DNA of 8,515 bases. It comes from Minisyncoccota bacterium. GTDB taxonomy: Bacteria > Patescibacteriota > Minisyncoccia > UBA6257 > JAKLIH01. A program made the translations under genes and the position numbers. Shown piece after piece: positions 1 to 6,745 of the stretch. The DNA is taken from positions 1 through 8,515 of the forward strand of contig JAQVPP010000021.1 of assembly GCA_028702045.1 (NCBI GenBank). Reading direction: 5' to 3'. Position 1 is the stretch's first letter; each line of letters begins with the position of its first letter. Below the pieces are notes generated by a model that saw only the letters and a program-made list of their open reading frames with translations, ran no database searches and had not been told where the DNA came from.

Positions 1-249
1 GCTTCTAATAAAATAGGGGATATGTTTAAGAAGTTTTTTAATTTTAAGAGAGAGGCATTTGACAGGACAGTTGTTATGGATGACAACCTTTTCCAGAGAA
101 ACTTTAATCAACTAGAGGTTCGACAGAGGAATGTTATAGGGTTTTTACAACAAATGGGACTAGAGTGTAAGGTACTTGATAATGAAGAATTAATTTATCT
201 TTATTATGATAAGTACAATCCTCATAGTGATAATATTTTAAATGAATAA
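1..249 (+). CDS. TraC-like conjugation/T4SS protein, C-terminal part (5' end outside window)
   Basis: The frame is open from base 1, so this is the 3' end of a longer gene; the Met at 22 is probably internal. The visible 82 residues include a helical stretch (RQRNVIGFLQQMGLECKVLD) followed by EELIYLYYDKYNP. This resembles the end of the TraC-like proteins that sit just before VirB4 in CPR T4SS clusters, where a segment predicting a mixed alpha/beta fold ends in a 'Gl..xxL...EL..L.Y..YNP' pattern. The family assignment rests on that C-terminal pattern plus synteny, because the N-terminal domain is not in view. The stop is UAA, only 2 nt before the virB4 start, so the two are almost certainly co-transcribed and probably translationally coupled. 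The protein probably acts at the inner membrane with VirB4. No UGA codon occurs in the visible part. Confidence 0.6.
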   Translation, partial: ASNKIGDMFKKFFNFKREAFDRTVVMDDNLFQRNFNQLEVRQRNVIGFLQQMGLECKVLDNEELIYLYYDKYNPHSDNILNE

Positions 250-251
250 TT

Positions 252-1943
252 ATGAATGAAGAATATGTACAAACAGTGCAAAATGTCAAAGATTTAATTT
301 CTCCTTCAGGCATTTTAGTTGAGACCACTTCTGTAAAGATTGGTACTACTTTTTGTAAAACATTATTTATTTTGACTTATCCTAGATACTTAACTCCTAA
401 TTGGTTTGCTCCTATTATTAATTTAGAATATGAGTTTAACATTTCTATATTTTATCACCCGATTGATAACAATTTAGTTTTGAAAAAATTAAGAAAGAAT
501 ATGGTTAACTTGTCTGCACAGGCAAGCATGGAACAAGATAAGGGGCAGGTAGAAAACCCTATGTTAAATACTGCTATACGTGATATAGAGGACTTAAGAG
601 GGCAGATAGTACAAGGTACTGAGAAAATGTTTAATGTAGGTGTATATGTTACTCTACAGGGGCAGTCTGAGGCAGAAGTAGAGGAGATAGAGAGTACTGT
701 AAAGAGTATATTAGAGGGAAATATGATATATATCAAGCCTGCTACTTATAGGCACTATGAGGGGTTTGAATCTGCTTTGCCACTAGGACTGGATAGACTA
801 GAGGTAAACACATTACTTAACTCCAGCACTGCATCATCACTATTTCCATTTGTGTCTCAAGATTTTTCTACTGATACTGGGATAATGTATGGAGTAAATT
901 TACACAACAACAGTTTACTTATTTTTGATCGCTTTACTCTACCTAATGCTAATGCTTGTTGCTTTGGTACTACTGGTTCTGGAAAATCTTTTGCTGTTAA
1001 ACTTGAGGTGCTTCGATCTTTAATTTTTGATACACAAGTTTTAGTTATTGACCCAGAAAATGAGTACGAGAGAATAGCTACTGCTATTGGTGGAGATAGC
1101 TTTAATATTTCAGTTTCTTCAGGCCATAATATTAATCCTTTTGATTTGCCTGTGGTTAATAAAGATGAGAGTCCCGAACAAGTCTTTAGGAGTCATGTTT
1201 TAAACTTGATTGGACTTGTTAAGTTATTAATTGGTTCACTTACTCCTACAGAGGAAGTTATTTTAGATAAAGCTATTCATCAAACTTATGCTGTATTTGA
1301 TGGAGACAGGATTCCTTTGCTTTCTGATCTACAAGAGGTTTTGGCTAATATGGAAGGGGGAGAGCAGATGGCTGCTAAGTTGTATAAATATACACAAGGT
1401 ACATATGCAAATTTTATCAATAATCCAACTAATATCAATATGGAGAATGATTTTGTTGTTTTTAATATTAGAGATTTGGAAGAAGAGTTACGCCCTATAG
1501 CTATGTATATTGTTTTGAACTATATCTGAAATAAGATAAAGAAAAATATTAAAAAAAGAATGTTGGTTGTTGATGAGGCATGATACTTACTAAAGCATGA
1601 GGAGAGTGCCATCTTTTTACATGATATTGCTAAAAGGTGTAGAAAATATTATTTAGCCTTAACCACTATTACTCAAGACATTAATGACTTTATGCAAAGT
1701 AGGTTTGGTTTACCAATTATTACTAATGCTGCTACTAAATTAATTTTTAAACAGTCAGAGGCTACTATTGAGAGTCTTAATACTGCTCTTGGGTTAAATG
1801 AAAGTGAAAAAAGTCTTGTGCTAGGGGCCAAAACAGGAGATTGCTTGTTTATTGCTGGGGCTAATAGAGCTATTGTACAAATAATTGGATCATATACTGA
1901 GAATAAATTAATCACTACTGATCCTAAAGAATTAAATAATTAA
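252..1943 (+). CDS. virB4: VirB4-family T4SS ATPase, read through two UGA (Trp) codons
   Basis: This is a 563-residue AAA+/HerA-like ATPase that would energise pilus assembly and substrate transfer in a type IV secretion/conjugation-like system at the cytoplasmic membrane. The N-terminal domain (about 1-200) contains the YPR element (43-45). Walker A is GTTGSGKS at 239-246. The VirB4 motif IDPENEYE is at about 266-273. Walker B is MLVVDEA at about 437-443 followed by W444, and a TQD.xDF motif follows about 30 residues later. Two in-frame UGA codons occur, at 1527-1529 (residue 426) and 1581-1583 (residue 444). Residue 444 is the W of the family's DEAW motif, so UGA must be Trp. Under the standard code the gene would look like a truncated ATPase plus a fragment starting at 1692, but conserved sequence runs without a gap across both codons. 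UGG is also used once (W51). It lies 2 nt after the TraC-like stop and 1 nt before the next gene. No Shine-Dalgarno is visible. Confidence 0.93.
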
Positions 1944-1944
1944 A

Positions 1945-2403
1945 ATGGAAAAAGTATTGCGTACTATTTTCTTTGGATTTATTTTACTTTTTGCTGTGAT
2001 TAAGGATGTGTTTGATATTTTAGGAAATCTAGCTGCTGCTTTTGGGGGGAATATTATTTCTACTATTGTTGATGTTATTTGTATTACAATGATAGTTTTG
2101 CTAAACTTATTACAAAGAGGAGAGTTGAGAAGTTTTTTTGACTTTAGTAGAAAACATATTATTAAGGCAATGGGATGATTGCTTGAGATAATCCCTATTG
2201 GTACAGACTTTCTTCCTATTACTACAGCTATTGTTATCTATGATTATGCTGTGTATTCTTTCAAAATGAAAAGAGAGGAGGCAGAGAATAAAGAAATAGA
2301 GAAAAAACAAAAAATTGAAGTTGAGCAAGAAAAAGAAAATTTAAAAAATATACAAAAAGAACAAAATAAAAAAGAAAATGAAAAAGAAAATATTCAAAAT
2401 TAG
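1945..2403 (+). CDS. Small membrane protein with charged coiled-coil tail, T4SS cluster (one UGA = Trp)
   Basis: A 152-residue protein of unknown function. It has three hydrophobic segments (about residues 8-26, 37-56 and 79-104), the last containing the IPIGTDFLP turn. A very Lys/Glu-rich tail (about 108-152) is predicted to be a coiled coil and probably cytoplasmic. An in-frame UGA at 2176-2178 (residue 78) begins the third hydrophobic segment as W-LLEIIP. Reading it as Trp joins the membrane part to the coiled-coil part; stopping there would leave both halves without normal ends. The start is the ATG 1 nt after the virB4 stop. The stop is UAG, and the last 26 nt overlap the start of the next gene in another frame. 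Similar small membrane proteins accompany VirB4 in CPR clusters, suggesting a scaffold or channel-associated role; this is inferred from context only. Confidence 0.75.
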
Positions 2404-3319
2404 TTTGTTGTGTTTAGTTTTTTTCCTGGTTGGTCTTACTTGCTATGCAGGAAGTACTCACTATGTCCCAGAGGTAGGCATACCTGGCATAGTTGGAGCA
2501 GGGGAAAGCCTAATCTTTAATGGGCTTAATGACTTTATTACAAGGCTACTTGTTTTTGTATATAGGGCTTCATTTATTATTGCCTTTTTTATGTTGGTCT
2601 ATACTGGTTTTCTATATATATTTGCTAAAGATAGTCCTGTTAACGTACGAAAGGCCATGGAATCACTAAAGTATTTGGGTATTGGTATTGGGTTAATTTT
2701 ATTTTCATATGTTATCTTATATACTATTAATCCTCAACTAGTTCAGCTTAGTTTGTTTGATTTTAATATTAATCAGGATGATGTGGTGGCCATTTTGCCA
2801 GAAGCTATCAATAAATTAAATGTTAAAGACATGATGGTACAGGAGGGTATTTCTTCTGAAAATGCTATCTTGGTTGCTACAATTAATGAAATGGTAAAGG
2901 AGGGACATATCGGTGGAGCTGATTACAAAGTAGTAATAAGTGATTTGCAGGATAACTCAATTAATGTTAAATCTGAGATTAAAACAACTTTATCACATGT
3001 ATTAAGTTGGTACTTGGAAAATAATCATAGAAAGTGTGGGCCACTTGATATTGGTCCTATACAAACAAGCCATGCCAATGATCCTAGTGGTTGTAGCTGT
3101 CATATCTCTGCATCTGCTATAGATGTATATGTTCTCAATGATGTAGCTGGATGTAACGAAGACTTGTATCAGTTTTTACTTAAAAATGAGAACTTGTTTG
3201 GTATAGATGTAATTGACGAGAGGGGGAGTAAACAAAGTACTTACTCTACATCATCTCATTTCCATATACAGACAAAAAAATGTTCTGTAGAATATGGAAA
3301 GTGCATAAATAGAAAATAA
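2378..3319 (+). CDS. Secreted VirB2/TrbC-like two-TM protein fused to a putative LAS/M15-like zinc peptidase domain
   Basis: A 313-residue protein in three parts. Residues 1-24 form a signal peptide (MKKK basic start, hydrophobic core, plausible signal peptidase I site after CYA24). Residues about 45-118 hold two transmembrane helices (about 56-82 and 98-116) separated by a short polar loop, the architecture of VirB2/TrbC-type pilins. Residues about 155-313 form an extracytoplasmic domain with H242 and D249 in an SxHxxAxAxD pattern (240-249) and an HFH motif at 294-296. This spacing matches the zinc site of LAS metallopeptidases (M15 D-Ala-D-Ala peptidases and relatives), with Ala245 in place of the usual Gly. 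At least five cysteines (220, 239, 241, 259, 302, 309) suggest disulfides. The domain could cut peptidoglycan to let the apparatus through the wall, as VirB1 does in classical systems. Peptidase activity is inferred from motif spacing. The gene overlaps the preceding one by 26 nt and has no UGA; W211 is UGG. Confidence 0.75.
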   Translation: MKKKIFKISLLCLVFFLVGLTCYAGSTHYVPEVGIPGIVGAGESLIFNGLNDFITRLLVFVYRASFIIAFFMLVYTGFLYIFAKDSPVNVRKAMESLKYLGIGIGLILFSYVILYTINPQLVQLSLFDFNINQDDVVAILPEAINKLNVKDMMVQEGISSENAILVATINEMVKEGHIGGADYKVVISDLQDNSINVKSEIKTTLSHVLSWYLENNHRKCGPLDIGPIQTSHANDPSGCSCHISASAIDVYVLNDVAGCNEDLYQFLLKNENLFGIDVIDERGSKQSTYSTSSHFHIQTKKCSVEYGKCINRK

Positions 3320-3331
3320 CTTATGTTTTTT

Positions 3332-3360
3332 AAAAGAGCCTGGTGGCTCTTTTTATTTTT
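3332..3360 (+). terminator. Rho-independent terminator after the T4SS-like cluster
   Basis: A perfect 9-bp stem, AAAAGAGCC (3332-3340) with GGCTCTTTT (3345-3353), encloses a TGGT loop and runs into a T-rich tract (3350-3360). It begins 12 nt after the stop at 3319 and ends the + strand transcript. The T tract overlaps the UAA stop of the convergent jag gene (3359-3361). The stem could also serve the - strand transcript, but on that strand it is followed by an A run rather than a T run, so termination there would be weaker. Confidence 0.85.
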
Positions 3361-3808
3361 AAAGATGTTTAATAACTACACATCTATCTGGATCTTGTCC
3401 TTCTGATTCGCTGATTAGGTCTGGATATAGGGTTAGTTCTGAGTGGACAAGCCTTCTGTCTTTTGCATTCATTGGGTCTAATCTGACTGGAGTCTTTAAG
3501 ACAAGTGCTCTGTGAGCTGCTTTTTTAGCTATTTCTTTTATTTTCTTATAGTGTTCCATTTTGTAATTATTGATATCTACATCAACAATTCAAAATTCTT
3601 TTGTTTTGTTTTGTATATATGCTTTGAAAAGCAAATCAAAAGATCGTAAAACATCTCCTTTTTTCCCTATGAATAGGGAAGCTTCTTTTAATTGAATATT
3701 GATTAAGAGTTTGTGTTCTTTTTCTAATATTTCAATTATAATTTCATTAATGTCTATGTGGGCATTATTGAAAATTGTTTCTAGGATATGTTTTATTTCT
3801 TTTTCCAT
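3359..3808 (-). CDS. jag: Jag/SpoIIIJ-associated RNA-binding protein, KH + R3H domains (one UGA = Trp)
   Basis: A 149-residue KH-R3H protein (Jag/KhpB family), a single-stranded RNA binder usually encoded after yidC. The N-terminal KH domain has the loop FIGKKGD followed by VLRSFDLLF (about residues 47-62). The R3H domain has DPMNAKDRRLVH (R118 and H122 form the RxxxH core), followed by the SESEG and DRCVVI elements of the family. An in-frame UGA at 3590-3592 (residue 73) lies between the two domains, just before IVDVDINNY, which corresponds to the conserved 'vDvn.Y' linker. With the standard code the gene would split into one KH and one R3H fragment. The Jag_N domain seen in Firmicutes is missing. 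The ATG shares its A with the UAA of yidC (TAATG), implying translational coupling. No Shine-Dalgarno is visible. Confidence 0.92.
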
Positions 3809-4491
3809 TATTGTGTTTTATTTGTTTTTTGTATGTATAATGTTTGAATTATGCTAATTATATTAAACACTGCTCAGTATAGGAAAATGATTGCCTCAAA
3901 GCTTTTGAAAAAAGCAATTAAAATTACTGGAATAAAAAATGTTATCATTAGCATTGTTTTTCTTTGAGGATCATTTTTTGGATAAGCTTTTAAAGAGACC
4001 ATTCCTTGGACCATTTGGCTTAAGGCTGCTACTATAGCAAGAATTAAACTATGTGCTTGTAAGTTTATGGTTAAAAACATATAGTTTATGTCTTTGGTTA
4101 GTTTGATAAAATCATACATATAGGTAGCAAACTGAGGTTGAGTAATTATTCTAAATACATTAATTAGAGCAAGAAGTAATACTATTTGGATTATCATAAA
4201 TAGGAAAGATGATCCTGTTTTTATGTCATTTTCTTTATATAACTTCATTAGTTCTTGGGATTGGGTTTGCATATCTTTTTTGTACTTTTCCTGAATTTCT
4301 TTTACTTGTGGTTGTATCTTTTTCATCTTGTGTTGCATTATTTCATTTTTATTAAATAATGGTCACAAAAGAAGTCTGAATACTACTGTAAGTATAATAA
4401 CTGAAACTCCAAGGTTGCCAGTTAAATTAATTAAAAGGATTAGTGCGTTAAAAATTGGTTGATAAACTAATGTTTTGAATAAATTTGACAT
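3808..4491 (-). CDS. yidC: YidC/Oxa1 membrane-protein insertase, short form (two UGA = Trp)
   Basis: A 227-residue YidC-type insertase that inserts and folds proteins in the cytoplasmic membrane, with or without Sec. The start at 4491 gives YQPIFNALILL at residues 10-20 and then a hydrophobic helix containing R39, the conserved groove arginine, in VVFRLLL-W43-PL. A charged cytoplasmic helical hairpin follows (KMKKIQPQVKEIQEKYKKD...). Further hydrophobic segments lie at about 97-113 and 135-160, with the last around 180-210. UGA codons at 4363-4365 (W43) and 3874-3876 (W206) both match family tryptophans, the second in the C-terminal LYW...N.....Q signature. Under the standard code only a middle fragment would be called. 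It lies 4 nt after rnpA and overlaps jag by 1 nt. The short length without the large periplasmic domain is normal for Gram-positive-like and CPR YidC. Confidence 0.95.
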
Positions 4492-4495
4492 AATA

Positions 4496-4825
4496 TTATT
4501 TTATTTTATTTAATAATGTATCCAATTCTTGCTTTATTTGTATGTATGTTTTTGTGTTTATTTCTTTTAAAGCTATGATTACCATATCAATATTAGGGAG
4601 AAGGGAAATATGCTCTTTTGATATATTTCTCAAAACCCTTTTTATGTAGTTTCTTTTAGTTGCTAACTTGTTTACTTTGTTGGAGACAACAAAGGCAATT
4701 CTTGGATTAGTTAAGTCATTACTTGTATATTTTATCAATAAACAAGAGGACTTTAAAGACTTTTTTGATTGAAATACATTTTGAAAGTCTTTTTTTAAAC
4801 GTAATCTGTATTGTTTGTGTAGCAT
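4496..4825 (-). CDS. rnpA: Ribonuclease P protein component
   Basis: A 109-residue basic protein, the usual length for RnpA, the protein subunit that helps the RNase P RNA cleave pre-tRNA 5' leaders. Visible marks are the N-terminal YRLRLKKDFQNVFQSKK element, the central PRIAFVVSNKV strand, and the RNR-type helix ATKRNYIKRVLRN that contacts RNA. The ATG directly abuts the UAA of rpmH with zero spacing, which explains the lack of a separate ribosome-binding site. It is followed after 4 nt by yidC. The rpmH-rnpA-yidC order independently supports the call. Confidence 0.95.
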   Translation of the reverse strand: MLHKQYRLRLKKDFQNVFQSKKSLKSSCLLIKYTSNDLTNPRIAFVVSNKVNKLATKRNYIKRVLRNISKEHISLLPNIDMVIIALKEINTKTYIQIKQELDTLLNKIK

Positions 4826-4996
4826 TTATACTCTTTGAGGTTTTTTAGCTTTAACTGTAAGAAGTTTTCTTCCTTTTTGTCTTCTTCTTTTTAAAACGTT
4901 TCTACCTTGTGGTGTAGACTTTCTTAGAAGAAAACCGTGCTTTCTTTGTCTTTTCTTTTTTTTAGGTCTGTAAGTTCTACCCATTTGATTAGCCAT
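4826..4996 (-). CDS. rpmH: 50S ribosomal protein L34
   Basis: A 56-residue, strongly basic protein with the L34 signature: GRTYRPKKKKRQRKHGF near the N-terminus, then QGRNVLKRRRQKGRKLLTV. L34 is a small component of the large ribosomal subunit. The start at 4996 is chosen because it leaves a 24-nt leader from the predicted promoter. A second ATG four codons downstream (4984) is possible and would give a start closer to the family norm (M-GRTYRP). The stop is UAA, abutting the rnpA ATG. The tail AKKPQRV after LTV is a slight extension over typical L34. Confidence 0.95.
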   Translation of the reverse strand: MANQMGRTYRPKKKKRQRKHGFLLRKSTPQGRNVLKRRRQKGRKLLTVKAKKPQRV

Positions 4997-5026
4997 AGTA
5001 CTTTTTTTACTTTTATTATATTCTTT

Positions 5027-5055
5027 AATATACCATAAAAGAATAAAAGAATCAA
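5027..5055 (-). promoter_or_regulatory. Predicted sigma70-like promoter of rpmH-rnpA-yidC-jag
   Basis: On the - strand, a -35 element TTGATT (5050-5055) is followed by a 17-bp spacer and an extended -10, TGG-TATATT (-10 at 5027-5032). The expected start lies near 5020, about 24 nt before the rpmH ATG. Assigned from consensus matches only. Confidence 0.65.
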
Positions 5056-5066
5056 ATTAAAAAAGC

Positions 5067-5075
5067 TGTGGATAA
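5067..5075 (-). promoter_or_regulatory. DnaA box between the rpmH and dnaA promoters
   Basis: TGTGGATAA on the + strand is an exact match to the consensus TTATCCACA on the - strand. It sits 1 bp before the dnaA -35 element and 11 bp from the rpmH -35 element, so bound DnaA could repress both promoters. It may also form part of a bipartite origin together with the boxes after dnaA. Confidence 0.8.
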
Positions 5076-5076
5076 C

Positions 5077-5104
5077 TTGATTTATTTTAAAAATGTATTA
5101 TACT
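5077..5104 (+). promoter_or_regulatory. Predicted sigma70-like promoter of dnaA
   Basis: A -35 element TTGATT (5077-5082), a 16-bp spacer and a -10 TATACT (5099-5104) predict a start near 5111, giving a leader of about 22 nt to the ATG at 5133. The leader has no clear Shine-Dalgarno. The adjacent upstream DnaA box suggests autoregulation. Confidence 0.65.
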
Positions 5105-5132
5105 TTGTGTATACAGGTTTTATTTGGTTATT

Positions 5133-6527
5133 ATGTCAAAAAAAGATAATATAAAAACAATTTGAAAAAGTATTTTTTCTGCACTTAAGGCTACCTTATC
5201 AGAAGCTAAGTTTAATACTTGGTTTAAAGACGTGGCTTTAGTTGATATTAAAAAAGATATTTTGATTATTGGCACTAGTTCTAATTTTACTAAAGGATGA
5301 CTTGAGAAAAACTACTCTGTTATCATTGATGTGGTTAAGGATCTGTTTCCTGAATATACCAAAGTAGAATTTGAGATATTTAGTAATGATAAGTTAAGGG
5401 ATTTTTTAATTAAAATTCCAGTAAAGAAGAAATCTTCTAAAAAGATACAGGAAAAAGATTATATACCTTCTTTAACTGATTATTCTCTTGATATTAATAC
5501 TAACTTAAATGTGAAATATACATTTGAGAATTTTGTTGTTGGTGATCATAATAATCTAGCCTTTGCTGCATCTGAGGCAGTGGTTAAGCACCTAGGAACT
5601 AAGTACAATCCACTATTTATTCATGGAGGTGTTGGGCTAGGGAAGACTCACTTAATGCAAGCAACTGGTAATGCTATTTTTAATAAAAACAAAGGAAAGA
5701 AAAAGGTATTGTATGTACCTTCTGAAAAATTAGTTTCTGATATTATTAAAGCTATACATGATGGAACAACTGATGAGCTAAAGATGGATTACAAGAAATT
5801 AGATTTGCTTTTAATTGATGATATACAATTTATTTCTAAAAAAGAAAAAACACAAGATGTTTTGTTCCATATATTTAATGGGCTATATCAGAGCAATAAG
5901 CAAATTGTCTTTACTTCTGATAAACCACCTAAATCTATTTATGGAGTAGAGGAGAGGCTTAAGTCTAGGTTTGAGGGAGGAATGATTGTAGATATATCTG
6001 CCCCTAACTTTGAGACTCGTTATGCTATTTTGAAAGAAAAGATGAAAAAATTAAAAATCAAAGTACCTGAGTATATCTTAAACTTTATTGCTGATAATGT
6101 ATTAAATAATGTTAGGGAGCTAGAGGGGTCACTTAATAAGGTTATTGCTGTGTATGATATTACTAAGGAATATCCTAGTGAGGTACAGTTAAATAAAATA
6201 TTGAAAGATTTTATCAAAAAACCTCAAAGAGCAATAAAGCCTAGTGATATCTTAAAGTGTGTTTGTGATTATTATGGAATCAGCTCTACTGATATAAAAG
6301 GGGAATCTCGTAAAAAAGATATAGCTAAATCTAGACAAATTGCCATGTTTTTAATCAAAAAATATACCAATATGTCATACCCTAAGATAGCAGAGGTGTT
6401 TAATAAAAAAGATCATACTACTATTATGCATGCTTTTGAGAAAATTTCTAAAGGAATTAAGCAAGATACTAGTTTGATTAATGATATAGAAACTATAACA
6501 TCTGACTTCTTTCGTAAGATTTTGTAA
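5133..6527 (+). CDS. dnaA: Chromosomal replication initiator DnaA (two UGA = Trp)
   Basis: A 464-residue initiator, the normal length for the family. Domain I (about 1-85) reads TIWKSIFSALKATLSEAKFNTWF, then FTKG-W-LEKNY. The two UGA codons, 5163-5165 (W11) and 5298-5300 (W56), align with the two conserved tryptophans of DnaA domain I, while W30 is UGG. A Lys-rich linker (about 97-107) follows. The AAA+ domain has YTFENFVVGDHNNLA, Walker A GGVGLGKT (165-172), Walker B LLLIDDIQF (225-233) and RELEGSLNKV. Domain IV carries the DNA-recognition signature DHTTIMHAFEKI (from 427). Standard-code calling would begin at the GTG at 5331 and lose domain I. The protein binds the TTATCCACA boxes before and after its own gene, melts the origin, and helps recruit the replicative helicase. 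The stop is UAA, followed within 2 nt by the first DnaA-box-like site. Confidence 0.97.
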
Positions 6528-6528
6528 T

Positions 6529-6548
6529 TGTGTATAACTTGTGGATAA
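6529..6548 (-). promoter_or_regulatory. Left oriC DnaA-box pair
   Basis: TGTGTATAA (6529-6537, one mismatch) and TGTGGATAA (6540-6548, exact) are both in - strand box orientation. They are spaced 11 bp start to start, about one helical turn, so two DnaA molecules could bind the same face. They begin 2 nt after the dnaA stop codon. Confidence 0.75.
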
Positions 6549-6617
6549 TATTGTTTATATGTATTGGATGGATTGTGTGTAAGTTTGGCTTATTTTGTTT
6601 TTGTTTTTATTTAGATA

Positions 6618-6626
6618 TGTTATACT
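6618..6626 (+). promoter_or_regulatory. Candidate extended -10 promoter for dnaN inside oriC
   Basis: TG-T-TATACT (6618-6626) is a good extended -10 element, about 130 nt before the dnaN ATG. No convincing -35 lies at 16-18 bp in the T-rich upstream sequence. Weakly supported; dnaN may also be read from the dnaA promoter. Confidence 0.3.
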
Positions 6627-6648
6627 TATTCTATACACATAGTTGTTC

Positions 6649-6677
6649 AAAATAAAGATCTGATATGTCTTTATTTT
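6649..6677. repeat. AT-rich perfect inverted repeat in oriC
   Basis: AAAATAAAGA (6649-6658) and TCTTTATTTT (6668-6677) are a perfect 10-bp inverted repeat with a 9-nt loop. Only one G:C pair is present per stem, and no T tract follows on the + strand (AAAAAGG follows), so it is a poor intrinsic terminator. It may be a binding site or an easily melted or extruded element of the origin. Confidence 0.6.
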
Positions 6678-6693
6678 AAAAAGGTTTTTGGGT

Positions 6694-6710
6694 TTATCCA
6701 CATATCCACA
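6694..6710 (+). promoter_or_regulatory. Tandem DnaA boxes next to the unwinding element
   Basis: TTATCCACA (6694-6702, exact) is followed directly by ATATCCACA (6702-6710, one mismatch, sharing one base), giving a perfect tandem TATCCACA repeat with an 8-bp period. Both point toward the downstream trinucleotide run. A GGTTT/AAACC inverted pair (6691-6695/6710-6714) frames them. Confidence 0.8.
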
Positions 6711-6714
6711 AACC

Positions 6715-6732
6715 TAATAATAGTAATAATAA
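6715..6732 (+). promoter_or_regulatory. DnaA-trio-like run (candidate DNA unwinding element)
   Basis: Six consecutive 5'-TA(A/G) trinucleotides (TAATAATAGTAATAATAA) begin 4 bp after the last DnaA box, followed by more A/T-only sequence to 6748. This matches the DnaA-trio organisation of the basal unwinding system defined in Bacillus subtilis, where DnaA spreads from boxes onto one strand. In an AT-rich genome some similarity could be chance, but phase, orientation and distance all fit. Confidence 0.65.
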
Positions 6733-6745
6733 ATTAATTAATAAT

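Noticed and set aside
455..736. Minus-strand open frames inside virB4, the membrane gene, dnaA, dnaN and the pilin gene (e.g. 455-736, 1673-1915, 2110-2328, 6020-6217, 7436-7660, 8211-8396)
   Set aside because: Each lies antisense to a confidently identified gene and shows low-complexity or unfamiliar composition with no recognisable motif.
252..1943. virB4 as a pseudogene broken by nonsense codons
   Set aside because: Conserved sequence continues in frame through both UGA codons, one of which is the Trp of DEAW. Four other genes, including essential dnaA and yidC, show the same pattern with no frameshifts and no UAA/UAG interruptions.
252..6527. UGA = Gly (code 25) or selenocysteine
   Set aside because: The alignable UGA positions are conserved Trp sites in DnaA, YidC and VirB4, not Gly or Cys/Sec sites. 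No SECIS-like need is evident in these families.
5331..6527. dnaA starting at the GTG at 5331
   Set aside because: This start is only an artefact of the UGA at 5298. Domain I is intact upstream from the ATG at 5133, with both conserved Trp positions.
6570..6640. Additional DnaA boxes (e.g. TGTGTGTAA, CTATACACA) in the middle of oriC
   Set aside because: They have two or more mismatches to TTATCCACA and are not distinguishable from background in this AT-rich sequence.
6649..6677. Intrinsic terminator of dnaA
   Set aside because: The 10-bp stem is nearly all A:T and is followed by AAAAAGG rather than a T tract, so it is kept as an inverted repeat only.
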